Of a stretch of 64,000 bases of DNA, positions 22,074-34,307 are shown one piece after another. This stretch comes from Ganoderma boninense. Its lineage: Eukaryota > Basidiomycota > Agaricomycetes > Polyporales > Polyporaceae. Each line of letters begins with the position of its first letter. The stretch's first letter is position 1. Location of the stretch: the NCBI GenBank assembly GCA_002900995.3, contig CM035310.1, positions 1,207,176 through 1,271,175 of the forward strand. The letters are read 5' to 3'. The notes below the pieces were generated by a model, which searched no databases, had not been told where the DNA came from, and saw only the letters and a list, made by a program, of their open reading frames with translations. The position numbers and the translations under genes are program-made.

Positions 22074-23905
22074 TCAACGTCGCTCAGGTCGCGCGGGCGT
22101 ATACTCGCATAGGTGTGGCTTGTGGCTGTGGCTGTTGCTGCTCGTAGTGTTGCTCCGGGACGGGTTGAGCGCGACGTCCTCGCCCTCGCCCTCGCCCTCA
22201 TCTTCGTCTGCGTCTTCTGACCCGTCTGCGGTCCCAGGGGTGGTCGGACTCGCGTCGGGTTCCTCGAAGTTGACGGCGGAGTACATGTGCGAGGGGATGG
22301 TGAAGGTGAGGTCGGCGAGCGACGACGGCCCGCCGATGTTCGTCGCGTGCTGGACGCGGAGGTTGAGGATGAGGCGCGAGCCCTGCGCGCGGGGCAGAGG
22401 TTGCGATGAATATTGGCAGATGAGTCAGGATGCGGGGAAGGGGCAAGGAAGAAGGGGAGTTTGTGCGACGACTTACCGCAACGCCGACAATTGAGAGAAC
22501 CCATCTACGTGAGTCATCACCGTTATTAGCTATAGATTCGATGCTTCTGACACATTGAATAGGCACTCACGGGAACCCTATCAGCGCGAGCGTGGTCGGC
22601 GCCATCGTGAAGAGGAGTGTATTCAGCAGCATGACCACTGCAGATCCACTTGAATTAGACTTCCTGCATGGGAGAGCTGACGGCATCGGAAGGGGGGCGT
22701 ACTGAATATGCCGGCGTATGCGAGCGTCCCGTCGCGCACGAGCACGCTCATGAGCGTTGCGTCACTGAAGCTGCCCTTCCCGCTCTTCGTCACTCCGACC
22801 ATCATCAGGCCGAAGAGGAACGTCTCGTAGACTATGGATGCCGTACTGCGCCATCGAAGCCGGAGGGTAAGGGGTTAGAAAGGGAGGTGGGGGGTGAGAA
22901 CGGGTCGGATGTACGAAGCTAGGAACGACAGCTCCTGAGATACGGTATGAGCTCACCTGAAGAGCACCATCTCGGCAGGAAGGTCTGCCGCTTTGCAGTA
23001 GAACCCCGCCATGATCTTCGGCATGCTGACGCCCAGGCTGACTGCCATAAGAGTGACCTGGACGGCGAAGCCTACGAGCATGGTACGCAAGACCCGGGAC
23101 TTCGTAGCGTAAATAGCATACACTGAAATGTGGTTCGAGTCCGACGCAAGGTAAGATACGACTTGTGATGAGTTGAGCCGAGAACTTCGTCGTCGACGCA
23201 CCTCGCAGGATCATTATGATCTGCGCGGCCCACTCTACCAGCAGCATAGCGATCATCTCAAACACCAGCCATGGCATGCACGGAAACACATCGTGTGATG
23301 GGATGTCGAGGCTACAGCACCATCCCAACAGCATCCGCGTCAGCACCGTATGCTTGGTGGAATCGTGGGCAGGCCCCTGATCGGATGGAGGCTCACATCA
23401 AGGTGATCAGGGAGAAGTACCTCACGAAGAGATACAGGGCCTTGGGCAGGGTCCATTGCGATCTATCGCCCGGAAAGAAGTGAGCATGGGGCATTAGGGC
23501 GGATGGCTTGGCCGCGGAAGAAGCGGGGGCACTCACCGCCAGATCAGCTTGACCTTGACGGCAGCTTGTCATTCAAATTCGCGCATCTGATTTCGGAGAT
23601 GGCAGACGCACCTCGTCGTCGAGTGTCGTCAGCACGTCCCATGCCAACAGCGTCAGCGCCGCGACTGGGTGTATATTTGCGGTTCCGCGTTGAAGGCACG
23701 ATTCAATTCAGGGGGAAAGAAAAACGCAAGGTAAGATGGCAGCTCTGAGAGCTTGGTGGGCCACAGGAACGGCAAGAGGAATGTAACGCTGACCTCCGCT
23801 CCGGCTGCGCCCTGCGTCTGGACGATCGCGGTGAACGCGTGTTGGTTGGCTTCCCATAACTCCCAGAAGTCGTCGGGCTTGGTTAAGTTGGAGGCATGGA
23901 CGGTA
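22074..23905 (-). CDS. DUF6533-family multi-pass membrane protein
   Basis: A basidiomycete-expanded membrane family of unknown function. Exons in order: DDFWELWEANQHAFTAIVQT (23815-23905), then VAALTLLAWDVLTTLDDEV, KLIWR, SQWTLPKALYLFVRYFSLIT (the DUF6533 signature: D-x-L-x-T then E-V-x-L-I-W and W-x-x-x-K-A-L-Y-L), FPCMPWLVFEMIAMLLVEWA, VYAIYATKSRVLRTMLVGFA, AETVFLFGLMMVGVTKSGKG-like helices, and a cytosolic tail rich in acidic and Ser residues ending HLCEYTPARPERR-stop at 22074-22076. At least seven short introns occur and about seven helices are likely. I could not fix the start codon; the 5' limit given is where protein-like sequence begins, and the splice into VAALTLL needs one base that is not present. 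Confidence 0.75.
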
Positions 23906-25904
23906 CGCCCAGTGCATGAAGACGGCCTGTTAGGTGTGAGCTCGAGGCGTGAGCGAAGGGGGAGTTCGCTGGGGAGGGGCGTGCGCGCGAGGACATGGTC
24001 ATGACCCCTGTGTCTGTGCTCCTCTCCCGGTCGAGGGGCTTGAGCTCGGTCCAATTTCTGATGTCGCTTGGGCTGTGTTCTGAGACTCTCGCGTAAGGCC
24101 GGCGCGCGGCCATGGGTTCCTGCGCGGTCCGCGAGCGCCGCTGGCATGCTCAGAGCCTCTTGAGCGCGATTGCGCTGGAGGCAGTGCCGCCAGAAAGACA
24201 AAAGGCGCAGTTGCGGACATTTGAAGGAGCAGGCGCGGCGAGCATGTGCACTTGACGATGGCAGCACTTGCATGCCCGGCAGTCCCAAGTTCCATCGTGG
24301 TGCTGCACCAGCTGCCCGTTCTGGCTAGTCGCCCATCGTCCCGTCGCGGCGTTGCCTTGGATGAACCGGCCCTAAAGTGCACGCCAGCAAAAATTATATC
24401 GCAGCGGTTCGCAGCAGGCCAACGTTCTCTTCCACTCGCCACCTTTCTGAGTCCTCCCTCCATCTAATCCATTGTTCTTGAAGAATCTCTTGTACGACTT
24501 CAGGTCTGTTTCTGGGCCGATCGCTGTGCGGTCGTGTGCTCCTCCGCATCACGCTCCCTTGCTATTCACTCCCAGCTCGACCTGCTCAGTCCTCTGCGCA
24601 TTCCATCGGGTCGGGAGTTGCTAATGAAGGGAAGATCGACTTCTGTTGATCAGGCATTTATTTCGGCCGTTGTTCGCATTCACACGAACTGACGACCTTA
24701 CGAGGTGCCTTACAACTTCCGTGTCTTTCTTCGATAGTTCGCAGTTCCATCAATAAATTGGTTGCCAGCTAGCATTCCCTGCAGCTTGCCTGCATCAATT
24801 CACGAAGTGTTGCAGTCGAAGGGAAGTTTAGGGAACCCATTCAAGGTCCTGTCGACAGGCACATTTCCCATTTCACAAGACTCCGAACGCGATGGAAGGT
24901 GCACATCCGAAGTTCGTTCACCTCCACTCCTCCTTCTCGTCCTCCTTCTCATCGCCCGCGACAAATCGCCGAGGCCTAGAACATGTCGATTTCGACGTCG
25001 TCGTGTGGAATCGGTCTCAGCCATCATGCCGTCGGCCCGTCGCCTTCTGAAAACCGCCTTCTTGGCAACCACATGTTCGCAGCGGAGCGAATCCCTCACC
25101 TCCATATGAACGGCAGAAAAGTAACAAAATGCTTCCTTGATCCTCATCTTCATTTTCCCATGCTGGAAGGCGTGCTCGCGCGCAAATTCATGTGTACCAT
25201 GAGCACTCTAGATCTTTGCAACTGTATCCACCTCCGAATGCTCGTCAGCGGGTCGGGGAACGCGACATCCCGCAATACCCAGTCATGATCGGCGTCTTGC
25301 TGTAATGAGTAAAAGTACAGTAGGCCCTAGGGTTATCTACCGACTCATTAAGCTTTGTGTGCTCAGCACAACGCAAGGGCATATACAGTACCTTTGCAAG
25401 TACCAGGTGTTTCGACCATCCATTTCATGATTGTCGACCCAACGAGACTCTGAATACCGACCGAAATGCCTACTTTTAGATCTAGAGCACGCCCTCGCCC
25501 ACAAACGGATCACAGAACGCGTACTAGCGCAATCACAGCGCACATCACGCAGGCGTGGGGAGACGTGGGAGAACGCACAATGCGCTCAACGAAAGGCTGG
25601 ATCCAGGCTCTAGCCCGCAGCCAGCAGCAAATAACAGATACAACGCGCTCAGGAGCCAGTACAATCATACACAACGGACGACACTACGTACACAACCGGG
25701 GGAGGGGGATTAAGTGGTCCCACAACGGCAGAAGCAAGCAAAGCGACAAGAGCAAAACAGCAGCGTCCACACATATCGTATGTCACCAGACGTCCAGGCT
25801 GCCGCCATCCAGGACGGATGCGAAAGAAGCAGAAAAAAAAAGCAAAAATCATCAATTCGTGGGTCGCAAGCGGCAAAGTGAGAGGTGATAGAGCTCGAGC
25901 CAGC
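23906..25904. other. intergenic, no gene seen
   Basis: About 2 kb between two minus-strand genes. It may contain the unresolved 5' end of the DUF6533 gene (23906-24120) and the 3' UTR of the Ser/Pro-rich membrane protein (25600-25904). Frames of 60-150 codons are overlapping and unrecognised. No repeat or RNA is evident. Confidence 0.45.
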
Positions 25905-27963
25905 CTAGAACGCCTTGCCCATATAGTCCGACTCGCGCGACACCTCCGACAGCGTCCGCGAGAGCTGCGACAGCCGCAGCTCCGCTCGTGCGGTCCTCGG
26001 CGTCTTCGGGGGCCCCGCCTGCTGCACCGGGGGCTGGGGCGTCCGCGGGCGCGACAACGGCATCGCGCTCTGCGGCGTCCGAGGGCGCGACGGGACGGCA
26101 TTTGCGCCCTGCGGCGTCCTGGGGCGCGACGGCGGGAGGGCGACATTAACGTTCGCGCTCTGCGGCGTCTTGGGGGCCACAGGAACAGGAAGCGGCCGTG
26201 AGGCCGTGGCTGGGGGCTCGGGGAGGGGCACGGCGCGCCAGTGCGCGTCCTCGAGCGACGTCGGCGTGCGCGGCAAGTCCGCCTTCGCCCGCCCGCCGCG
26301 TGCGCGGTGTGCGCGGCTCTGGGGTGCGCGGCGCGGTCGAGGTGTCGAGGGCGGGAGATGGGCGGTGCGGTGCTGATGTGGTGCTGGTGCTGATACTGGT
26401 GCTGGTGCTCGTGAACGTGAACGGCTCGGGGGACGCCTCGAATCGGCGTGTGGAGAGGCTGGAGGGCGGGCGCGGGTCGGCGGGTAGTCCGCGGACGGAG
26501 CGAACCGAAGGTCGGGAGAAGATCCGCGGCCTCGTTCACCGTAGCTTGCGAGCGGGTCGACATGACGCTCGGTGCGCGCGACCTGCGGCGGCCCCCAGGA
26601 GTGCTTGGGGCCGACCCAGGCTCCGGGTGGGTGGCGCGAGAGGAGCGATTGGACCTGCGACGGACCACACCACCGCCGCTGTTGTATGGGCTCCGCGAGA
26701 GGCTAGCGCGTCCGTGCGGGACGTGCGAACGGACTTGCGGCGCACCTTCGTCGACGTGGCGGACTTGCGGAAGGGGTCGATGCTGTCGGCGCGCGAATGG
26801 CGCCGTTTCTTCGCGTTCGTCGAGAACAAGGCTTTCTTGCGGGGGCTGGTGACCTCAGCAGCTTCGTTCTCGACCACGGGCGACGTCCGGACGGACGCGC
26901 GAGACGACTGGCGGGACAGCGAGGCCATGGAGTCGCGGCGCGCGGGAGGCGGCATGAGCGTGAACAAGTTCCCGTTCACGTCGGTGATCGGAGAACGCCA
27001 GACGTCGACGGGGGTGACGAGCGGGATATCCGGGGAAGGGTTGGCCTGCTCGACGACGACGCCGCTGTTGAAGTTGCCGCTCGACTCCACACGCAAGGCT
27101 GGGCCCCTGCGACACGAGGAGTGAGAGGAGTGAGGAGACCTTGCGATGCGAGTTGCTCGAGGGAGGGACGATTCGACCCGGTAATGATAGACATCCGGGG
27201 TGCCTGGAACGGATCCTGCGAGACCAGCGGCACCGTCATGATTTTTAGCTTGTCCAGCGAAGGGCGCGGGCTGAACGTGGTGGATGTGCCAAACGAACTC
27301 GATTTCTTGTGCGTCGAGACGTCACCAGTGAGAGTAGCGTCAGATTCCACGCTATCGGCCTTGCTCCCTCTGTCGCCTGCCTCGAGCTTGCCGTCGTCGA
27401 AGGAGTCTCCGGGGTTCAGACGCGGCCCGACCCAGCTCGAGTCGCTTGCCGGACGCGCCTCGTTACCCGAGGTCGATTCATTGCCGCGCTTGCGCTTGCT
27501 GCGCCGGCGGTAAACCATCCAAATGACGAACGACACGAGTATCAAGCCGATTGCTCCACTGACTGCGGATGCGATGATGATCGCATTGCGGTAGGAGGCA
27601 CTATTTCGATTCCGGCACGCGTCATTCGTCGTGTTCCGGACGCGGAGACGCCATGGCGAAGCGAACGCACCTTTGGTCGACGAAACCAGCAACTTGAGTG
27701 CCGTTGCTGCTGCCGCTGCCCAGACTGCTATCTGGGTTTGCGAGGGATTGTGTAGGTGTAGCTGGTGCCGCGCTTGACGCAAGTCCGCTTCAGGACTATG
27801 TGGAGGGAGAAAGATACAAGCGCAAGCAAGGAACTCACCTCAATTGCAAAGTCGCAGACTGCAGGCCGACTGAGCCAACGTTAGGGTCCGCCGGGATACC
27901 GGCGTTAGGATCGGTGGGATTCGTAGACGTAGAATCCGTGGGGTTCGTGTTAGAGTCGGACAT
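25905..27963 (-). CDS. single-pass membrane protein with long Ser/Pro-rich cytosolic tail
   Basis: Start at 27963 (MSDSNTNPTDSTSTNPTDPN), a Thr/Asn/Pro-rich exposed region; a second exon reads SSLGSGSSNGTQVAGFVDQ; the transmembrane exon reads NAIIIASAVSGAIGLILVSF then VIWMVYRRRSKRKRG, whose basic stop-transfer puts the rest in the cytosol. The tail contains RPSLDKLKIMTVPLVSQDPF, RPSLEQLASQGLLTPLTPRV, DVNGNLFTLMPPPARRDSMA, a Lys/Arg-rich part (FSTNAKKRRHSRADSIDPF) and repeated PRTPQSA/PKTPQSA units before SRESDYMGKAF-stop at 25905-25907. The SP, TP and RxxS sites suggest a phosphorylated adaptor or sensor such as wall-stress sensors, but I do not recognise the family. The reading frame changes near 26660-26700 without a clear intron. 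No N-terminal signal peptide is evident. Confidence 0.65.
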
Positions 27964-30124
27964 AGTAGCAGAGAACCGTCAAAGCAAATCAAGAGCACAA
28001 AAGAAGAATGAAGTAAACGTGTCTGGGACCGGAGGGCCAGGAGAACGAACGAAAAGGCCCGCGTGTTCAGAGAATGCGGGGATAAGAAAATAAGTGCTAG
28101 ATAGAATAAACAGACTCCGTCGAGCGAATTGAAAAACGAAGGGCTCGCTCTCGGGCAAAGAAGAGGGGGTGACGGAGAAAGGGAAGAGGAAGGGGAAGTG
28201 AGGAGGGGGAAGTCCGAACTTGATGAGCTGCCGTCCTTCGAGCACTCTACCGGACTCGTGCGTGCGACACGGGCGACGAGAGTGTGCGGAGCCGAGTCCG
28301 AGACCAACCCGAGAGGCGGAGCAGGGCTCACCAGGAGCAGCGAAGAGAAAGTAAGGAGCGAACGAAGGCCAGCCTGGGGGCCTCCGGAGCCAGACGACAG
28401 TGGACGACCTCGTCAAAGGTGCGTGAGCTGTAGCCGACGGCCTGTGGGTGACACCGAGGAGGCGGCAGACGGACGGGACGGACGGACGGGCGCCCTCCAA
28501 AAAAGGCCCTGACGAGTTCCGCCAGGCTGGGCAGGCGACTGTGGGTTCTCCATCACTCGAGCGGGATGTTGGATGATGACCTGATCTGTCGGTCTCCGAG
28601 TGATCCTGACATGGCGCCGGTTCCAAGCCGTGTTGAGTAGGCAGCGCTAGGCAGCCATGGGAAGGCTCGGGTATCTCAGTATGGCATGCACAGTGATTGT
28701 GGGAGCGGCTCTGGGACACCAAGGATGGCGGCGCGAGTCGACATTTGGGCATGTCGTGCAGAGAAGAAGCCGGACGAGGACTTCCCAGACTATTCAACCA
28801 TCAGCAGGCGGTGCAGGGTGAGGCCATTGGCAAATCCTTCTCGGGACTGCATGTGGTATGTGGTGGCGGCGAAGATAGGATAACATAGAAGAGGAGGTAC
28901 GTCTCGAGGTAGCGGTCAATAAGGACGTGGATGTGGTACCAGAACAAGAATGGTAGTGAGCGTCTATCTTACCTTCGCTGTGCAGTTGCTGTGCAGTCCG
29001 CGACCGAGCCTCTTGGCTGCCAGGACACAGATGGCACATCCTTAAACGTCCAGCCTTTCACTCGTTCATCCTATCTGACGCTCCGATTGGTGTTCATCGG
29101 AGTATTGGACACTAAAGGATCACTCGTAGTCGCCTTGAACATTGAAACAGTGCCCTATCCGAGGCACTGGTGCACGAAGGTGCCGAAAAATTTTCTGCCT
29201 TGCTGAAGGCGTCCAGTGAATAGGTACGCTTCCTGGAGCAACGAAAAGAGTATGGTGGGCAAAAGCGGACAGTGCAATCGTAGTCCCAGCTTGCCGATCG
29301 CGAAGATGAACCTTGTCGAGCGAGCATGCACAGCCACGAGCGTGCAGATCTCGCGAAGGGATAACCTCAAAGTTCACAAATTCGAAGCACGCACGCGTGG
29401 TAACGAAGCCAGGGGTTCGTACCAGTAATTGAATTCCTCGATGTATGTACTCTCCAGATTCTGCGTTCCATCCTCTACACACTATGACAACCGGACAGGT
29501 ATCTACTCCGTGTACCATCCATCGAGCCCAGACCAGTGTCCTATCCACCAATCTACAGACATTAAACGTACACACCACGCATACAGTACGGCAGCCCTTG
29601 ATCATGAGCAAATACACGAACGCCGCCACGTAATCGAGAACGAACAAGGGGGGGAAAAGGGATGGTCTATGTACATGAAGACTCAGACGCTATCATGGAT
29701 GAACCACAAACAAACAAACTACAACGCTCTGCCACGTCAGATGCACTTGAACAACAACAACAGCACGACAAATGATGTAAGTACAGGGGAAGTGGAGGGC
29801 TAGTACAATAACTTAGCATCTGGAGATCGCAGTACCTACCTTCTAGTACTATTGTATTATACGACCTGATTGACATTGCGGAGATGGTATCGCACGCGGA
29901 GCATTGTGGAAACAAACATAAACAACAGCCGACGCCATGGCTCTGGCATCAGGAGGGGGCTTGGGCTAGATGCCAATGCGAGACAAGAGAAGGGCGAGCT
30001 AGGTGGTAAGGCCGACCGGGTGGCCGAGCCAGATGGATGGACCTTTCGGCTCGGCGGCGACGAGCCCCGAGGAGCGCACCACCAACCGGACAGCGACGAG
30101 CGTCCATCCTCAGCCCTCCTCGCT
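27964..30124. other. intergenic, no gene seen
   Basis: About 2.2 kb between the 5' end of the membrane-protein gene and the 3' end of the Cdc20-like gene. It holds a promoter at the left and a 3' UTR at the right. A short (GGAC)n-like run lies at about 28475-28490. No supported coding frame. Confidence 0.45.
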
Positions 30125-31790
30125 CTACCGGATCGCGCACGACTCGAACAAGCTCTGCTGCTTCGGCGCCTTGAACTTGCCCCACACGTCCCACACCTTG
30201 AGCTGCCCCTCCTCGGGCACAGCGAGCACGATGCGGTGCCCGTTCGGGCTCAGCACGCTCCCCGCGACGCCCTTGCGCGCGACGGACACCGTGCGGACGT
30301 GGCGCATGAGCGGGAACTGGTGCACGACGACCGCGTTCGCCATGCGGCTCTGCAGCGGGTCGACGTTGCTGTTGCCCAGCGACGGCACCTCCGTGACCTT
30401 CCCGGGCCCGTGCGTGCTCAGGAGCTCGTTGATGTGCGGCGAGAAGTGCAGCGAGGTGACCTGCGCGTCGAGCTCGAGCTTCGTCGGCCGCTCGGGCGTG
30501 CGCGACGAGGACGAGGACGCGGACTCGCCGTGGTCGTTCGCGATGTCCCAGATGCGGATCGTGCCCGTCTGGTCTGGGGCGGAGTCCCCGGAGACGAGGT
30601 ACTTGCCGTACCACGGGCACCACGCGAGTGCCTGCCCCACGTCACGGTCGCGTGAGCGGCGTGCTTGTGACGTCGAGAATGTATGGAATACCACGCACCG
30701 TGATCGCGCCGACGTGTTGCATTTTGCGGCGCCGCTGCACGAGCTCGCCGACCTCGAGGGGGAGCCTCGGCTTGCGGATATCCCAGACGAGGATGAGGCC
30801 GTTCTGGTCGCCGCTGGCGACGGTGAAGTTGTCCCGGTTCCATGCGAGGGCGGTAATGCGGCCCTGGTGGCGGGTGACCTTGGTCGCCTGGTCCTTCATT
30901 TTCGCCGGGTCGTTCACGCGCGTGTCGTAGTGGCGGAGCGCGCCCTTCTCGTCGCCGACAGTCAGGAGGGTGGCGTTGAAGATCATCGCGCTCGGGCCCT
31001 TCATTCTCCACTGCAGCGTCGGCCGCTTCGTCGCCAGGTCCCAGAGCTGCATGTAGCCGTTCGAGGTCGCGAGCGCGGCCGTGTTCGGGTGCTTCTCGCC
31101 CGCGCACTGGACAAGAGCGAGGTTCCCCATGGTGTCGGTGATCTTGCACAATTGCTGCGCGACGCCCTCGGTGTCGGCCATGCTCTTGTAGTAGACACGG
31201 TTCCCGCGACCGAACACAAGAGCGTTAGAGTGAGACCAGCCGATCGGGGACCCCGCGGTGGCGTCGGCGGGGGAAGGCACGGAGTAGTCGATGTTGTTTA
31301 CCGACTTGAGGACGTGGAATGAGGAGTGCTCCTTGAACGTGGGGAAGTCGGAGCCGGGTCCCATCGAATCCCGTTTCCTGCGGATGTCACTCGCGGAAGC
31401 GCTCCGGATAAGCGCGTGGAAGCCATCATCGTCTATGGACGATGCGCGAGATGACAGCGGTGCGGAGTGCAGGAAGGATGAGGAGGCACTCAGCCGTGGG
31501 CGGCGTGGGCTTTGATCGAGGCGCCTTGCAAGTTCCTGGGTGAATGAACCTTCCAGGCTGAGGCGCGATAATGAAGGGCCTCGGGATGGCCCTGGGGAGG
31601 GCTGTGGGGAGCGTACGGTCAGCGGAGATCGATGGCGACGCGTCGTTGGTATCACTGACCATGCTCGAGGAAGCTTCATCGTCGAGAGGAAGGGTGGGGA
31701 GTCGTCGCAATCTCTTGCGGTCGGACTCGTCGATCGACTCAATCGAACGAGTGCGTTTTCTGCACCACCGTTGAATCCAACACCGAAAAG
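30125..31790 (-). CDS. divergent Cdc20/Fizzy-family WD40 protein (APC/C activator-like)
   Basis: WD40 propeller with the family's features: GWSHSNALVFGRGNRVYYKS (first blade after the N-terminal tail), TSNGYMQLWDLATKRPTLQW, GALRHYDTRVNDPAKMKD, GRITALAWNRDNFTVASGDQ, NGLILVWDIRKPRLPLEVGE, ALAWCPWYGKYLVSGDSAPD, TGTIRIWDIANDHGESASSS, VTSLHFSPHINELLSTHGPG and GQLKVWDVWGKFK. The protein ends ESCAIR-stop (30125-30127); a terminal Ile-Arg is the tail by which Cdc20/Cdh1 proteins bind the APC/C. One clear intron (about 30636-30703) joins GAIT to ALAW. The 370-residue upstream part is Ser/Arg/Pro-rich. Near 31600 a second frame reads DRTLPT, resembling a degenerate C-box (DRxIP), preceded by DESDRKRLRRLPTLPLDDEA; linking it to SLEGSFTQELARRLDQ needs a frame change, so the start is not fixed. 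It may be a meiosis-type activator. Confidence 0.75.
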
Positions 31791-32981
31791 AGATTAATAT
31801 CTGTTGTGGGATTGGACGCACCTCAAGAATGGATTGTTCCTCAAGGACATTTCGGTAATGGCGAGAAGAAGGTTGTGGGGAGGAGGCGAAGTGGTTTTAA
31901 CCGACGTGAAAAGTGGTGGGGACCGTGACAGTACGAGTGAACTTGGGTTAGGTCCAATCACGCTCCGACTTTATCGCAGTGGGTCATGTGATCGCGCAAC
32001 CCCGAGCATCGCGGGGTTTGAAACTCCTTGGCTGGCTTTGAGTAGCCGGAATCGGAGAAAGCAGTAGGATGGCGGAGGATGGTCGAGCAGTGGTTGGGAG
32101 GGAAGAGGACAGGGTGAACACCATCGCTCAAAACGCGGGGTACTATATATGCGTGCAACGGAGCCGAGCAGAAGACATCTCAATCAGGGACGAGACACAA
32201 TAAAGGCCTTCTCCGCCGCCGCCAACTAGTACAGCAAAATGCAGGTCGCTCCGCTCGTCACCGTACACACTAGTACGCAGGAGCAGGATGGTATACAACA
32301 CCACAAAGTCCAGGCATCAAGAAACTAGCCTTCGTTCAGAACAAAGTGTGTCGTAGACCTGCGCTCTCGGGCCCGGGGGTATGGGGCGCAAAGAAACGCA
32401 CGAACTCGTACATTTGCCGTAGGCCACTTCATAGATGTGATCGATCTTGTCGGTGGTACCTCCTGGAAAGACAGGCTTGTTCTCCTCGGCTGCGCATTAG
32501 CCCCCGCACTCTCCTTGCTCCGACGAGGCTCACACCAGACCCCGATCGCAGAGCGCAAAACGAGTCTGCATGCGCTGTCTGGAGATTGCTGGATGAGTGC
32601 ACATGTGGTAATACGTCGGACCTCGACTTCGATGCAGACAAAGCGAACGAACATATAACATAACACCACGACACCCCACGCGACACTGCGACACGACAAT
32701 CTAGCGTTGACTTTGAAACGCAACACACATCCACAGGGTATATATTACGTTACGGAGATAGCGACACGCGACGGCACGCCGTCCGCGCGAAATAAAGCAT
32801 ACTCAACAGCAACCCAAACCACGCACGCACGGCATGGCACGGCGTGTATGTATACGCACAGCGCACCGCCCGCCCTACTACCACCTCCGCAGCGTCCATC
32901 CATTATCACTCCGACAACTAACAACAACCACCGTCGGCCTCTACGCCTCCACGCCGGCTCCCGAGCTATACACGGAGGAGC
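31791..32981. other. intergenic, no gene seen
   Basis: Promoter of the Cdc20-like gene on the left and 3' UTR of the DUF7729 gene on the right. AT-richer than the genes, with ACGCACGCACGG-type simple sequence near 32820. No coding frame is supported. Confidence 0.45.
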
Positions 32982-34307
32982 TTAGAGAGCAGCGCCGAGG
33001 ACCATCGCGACAGCGGCGACGAGCACGCCAGCGATGCCCGAGTTGGCGAGGATCGTGCGCGAGGCACCAGAGCCGGACGCCTGGCCGACGACACCGCCCG
33101 AGAGCCCCGCGGCGGCGGCGACGGCGCCGCTGAGGAACGTCGAGCCGCAGGTGCTCTGGACGGCCTGGTAGAGCGCCGACTGGCCGCTGAGGAGGACGGA
33201 TGCGGCGAGGCCGGGCGCGTAGGGCGTCGAGGACTCGAAGGAGATGTACGACGTGATGACGTTGCGGGTGCACGTCTGGCAGAGGGCGTCCTTGGAGAGC
33301 GAGGGCTGGAGGAGGAGGAAGAGGAGGTTGTTGTTCGCGAACGTCGTCGCGTTCGGGGCGACGGCCGCAACGACCTGCGCGGCGGCGCGGCGCGCGTTGG
33401 TGGACGTCGTCGCGACGGCGGGGACGGAGATGGACTCGGCGATGCTGGCGAGCTGCGCGGCGGACTGCGACGTGGTCGAGCCGATGGAGCTGACGCAGTA
33501 GTTCCCGCTGTCGTCCTTGGAGCAGACGGCGTTCTTGAGCGGGATGAGCGCGTAGAGCACGTCGTAGGTCCTGATCACGTCTGTGTTCTGGCTCGAGGTG
33601 AGCTCGTCGGTGCAAGCCTGGTAGAAGTCCGCAAGCTTCGAGCGGACAGAGGACTCGGAGCAGGCGGAGCTCGCAGTGCAGACGGCCGCAAGGGCGGTCT
33701 GGGCATCAGAGGCGGAGGGAGTGGTGGCGGATGAGTTAGTGGTGGGCGCAAAGGCACCAGAGGCGGTGATGAGAGCGGCGGTACAGGTGGTGAGGGTGGT
33801 GTCCTGGTTGAAGTCGTTGAGGAAGGACGAGCATGAAGACCCGATTCCAGAGGGGATGAGGGTCACCTAAGGATCAATTGACGATAGTCAGTTTCCGCCA
33901 GCTCGACATTGCCGACCACGCAGGATTTCCTAGAGGCAAAAGCACGAAATATCCAGCCCAGAATAGATCATCCGTGGATCGGATGGTTATCGTGGGGGCA
34001 GAAAATAGGCCGCAAGGCATTCAAGCCAGGGGAAGCCGTCCGCAGCCGCATATATGCTGGCTGGCTCTCCAGCGCGCCTCCGTCAAACCCTATTCATCGC
34101 CGCCCACACCTCTTTGTCCTGACGACAAGGACTCCGTCCAGGGGTGTCCTCGTCGAAGCCTGCGCCCAGGAAGCCCGACCCCACCCACTTCGCCACTCAT
34201 TCCCCCATCCCACCAATTTTCACCGGACCAGGCACGAAACGAGCAAGACTCACCGTCTGGGCCAGTGCGACGGATGCGAAGAGGGAGGCTGCCGCAATAG
34301 TCTTCAT
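32982..34307 (-). CDS. secreted DUF7729-type Cys-rich protein, GPI-anchored
   Basis: Two exons with a clean junction: 34254-34307 encodes the signal peptide MKTIAAASLFASVALAQT; 32982-33866 encodes the rest, starting VTLIPSGIGSSCSSFLNDFN. It has paired Cys motifs (TTCTAALITA, AVCTASSACSESSVRSKLAD, YQACTDELTS, AVCSKDDSGNYCVSSIG, ALCQTCTRNVITSYISFE, STCGSTFLSG) and ends with a Ser/Gly-rich stretch and the hydrophobic GPI tail AGVLVAAVAMVLGAAL-stop. The intron of about 387 bases is long. A basidiomycete surface protein family of unknown function; the DUF7729 name is from recognition of the spacing of Cys and the TSYISFE/PYAPGL motifs. The frame is intact. Its own corrupted copy starts at about 63846. 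Confidence 0.8.

Noticed and set aside
25649..26668. 339-codon Arg-rich minus-strand frame
   Set aside because: Its first part may be real tail sequence of the membrane protein, but the rest is an out-of-frame reading of the TPQ-repeat exon.
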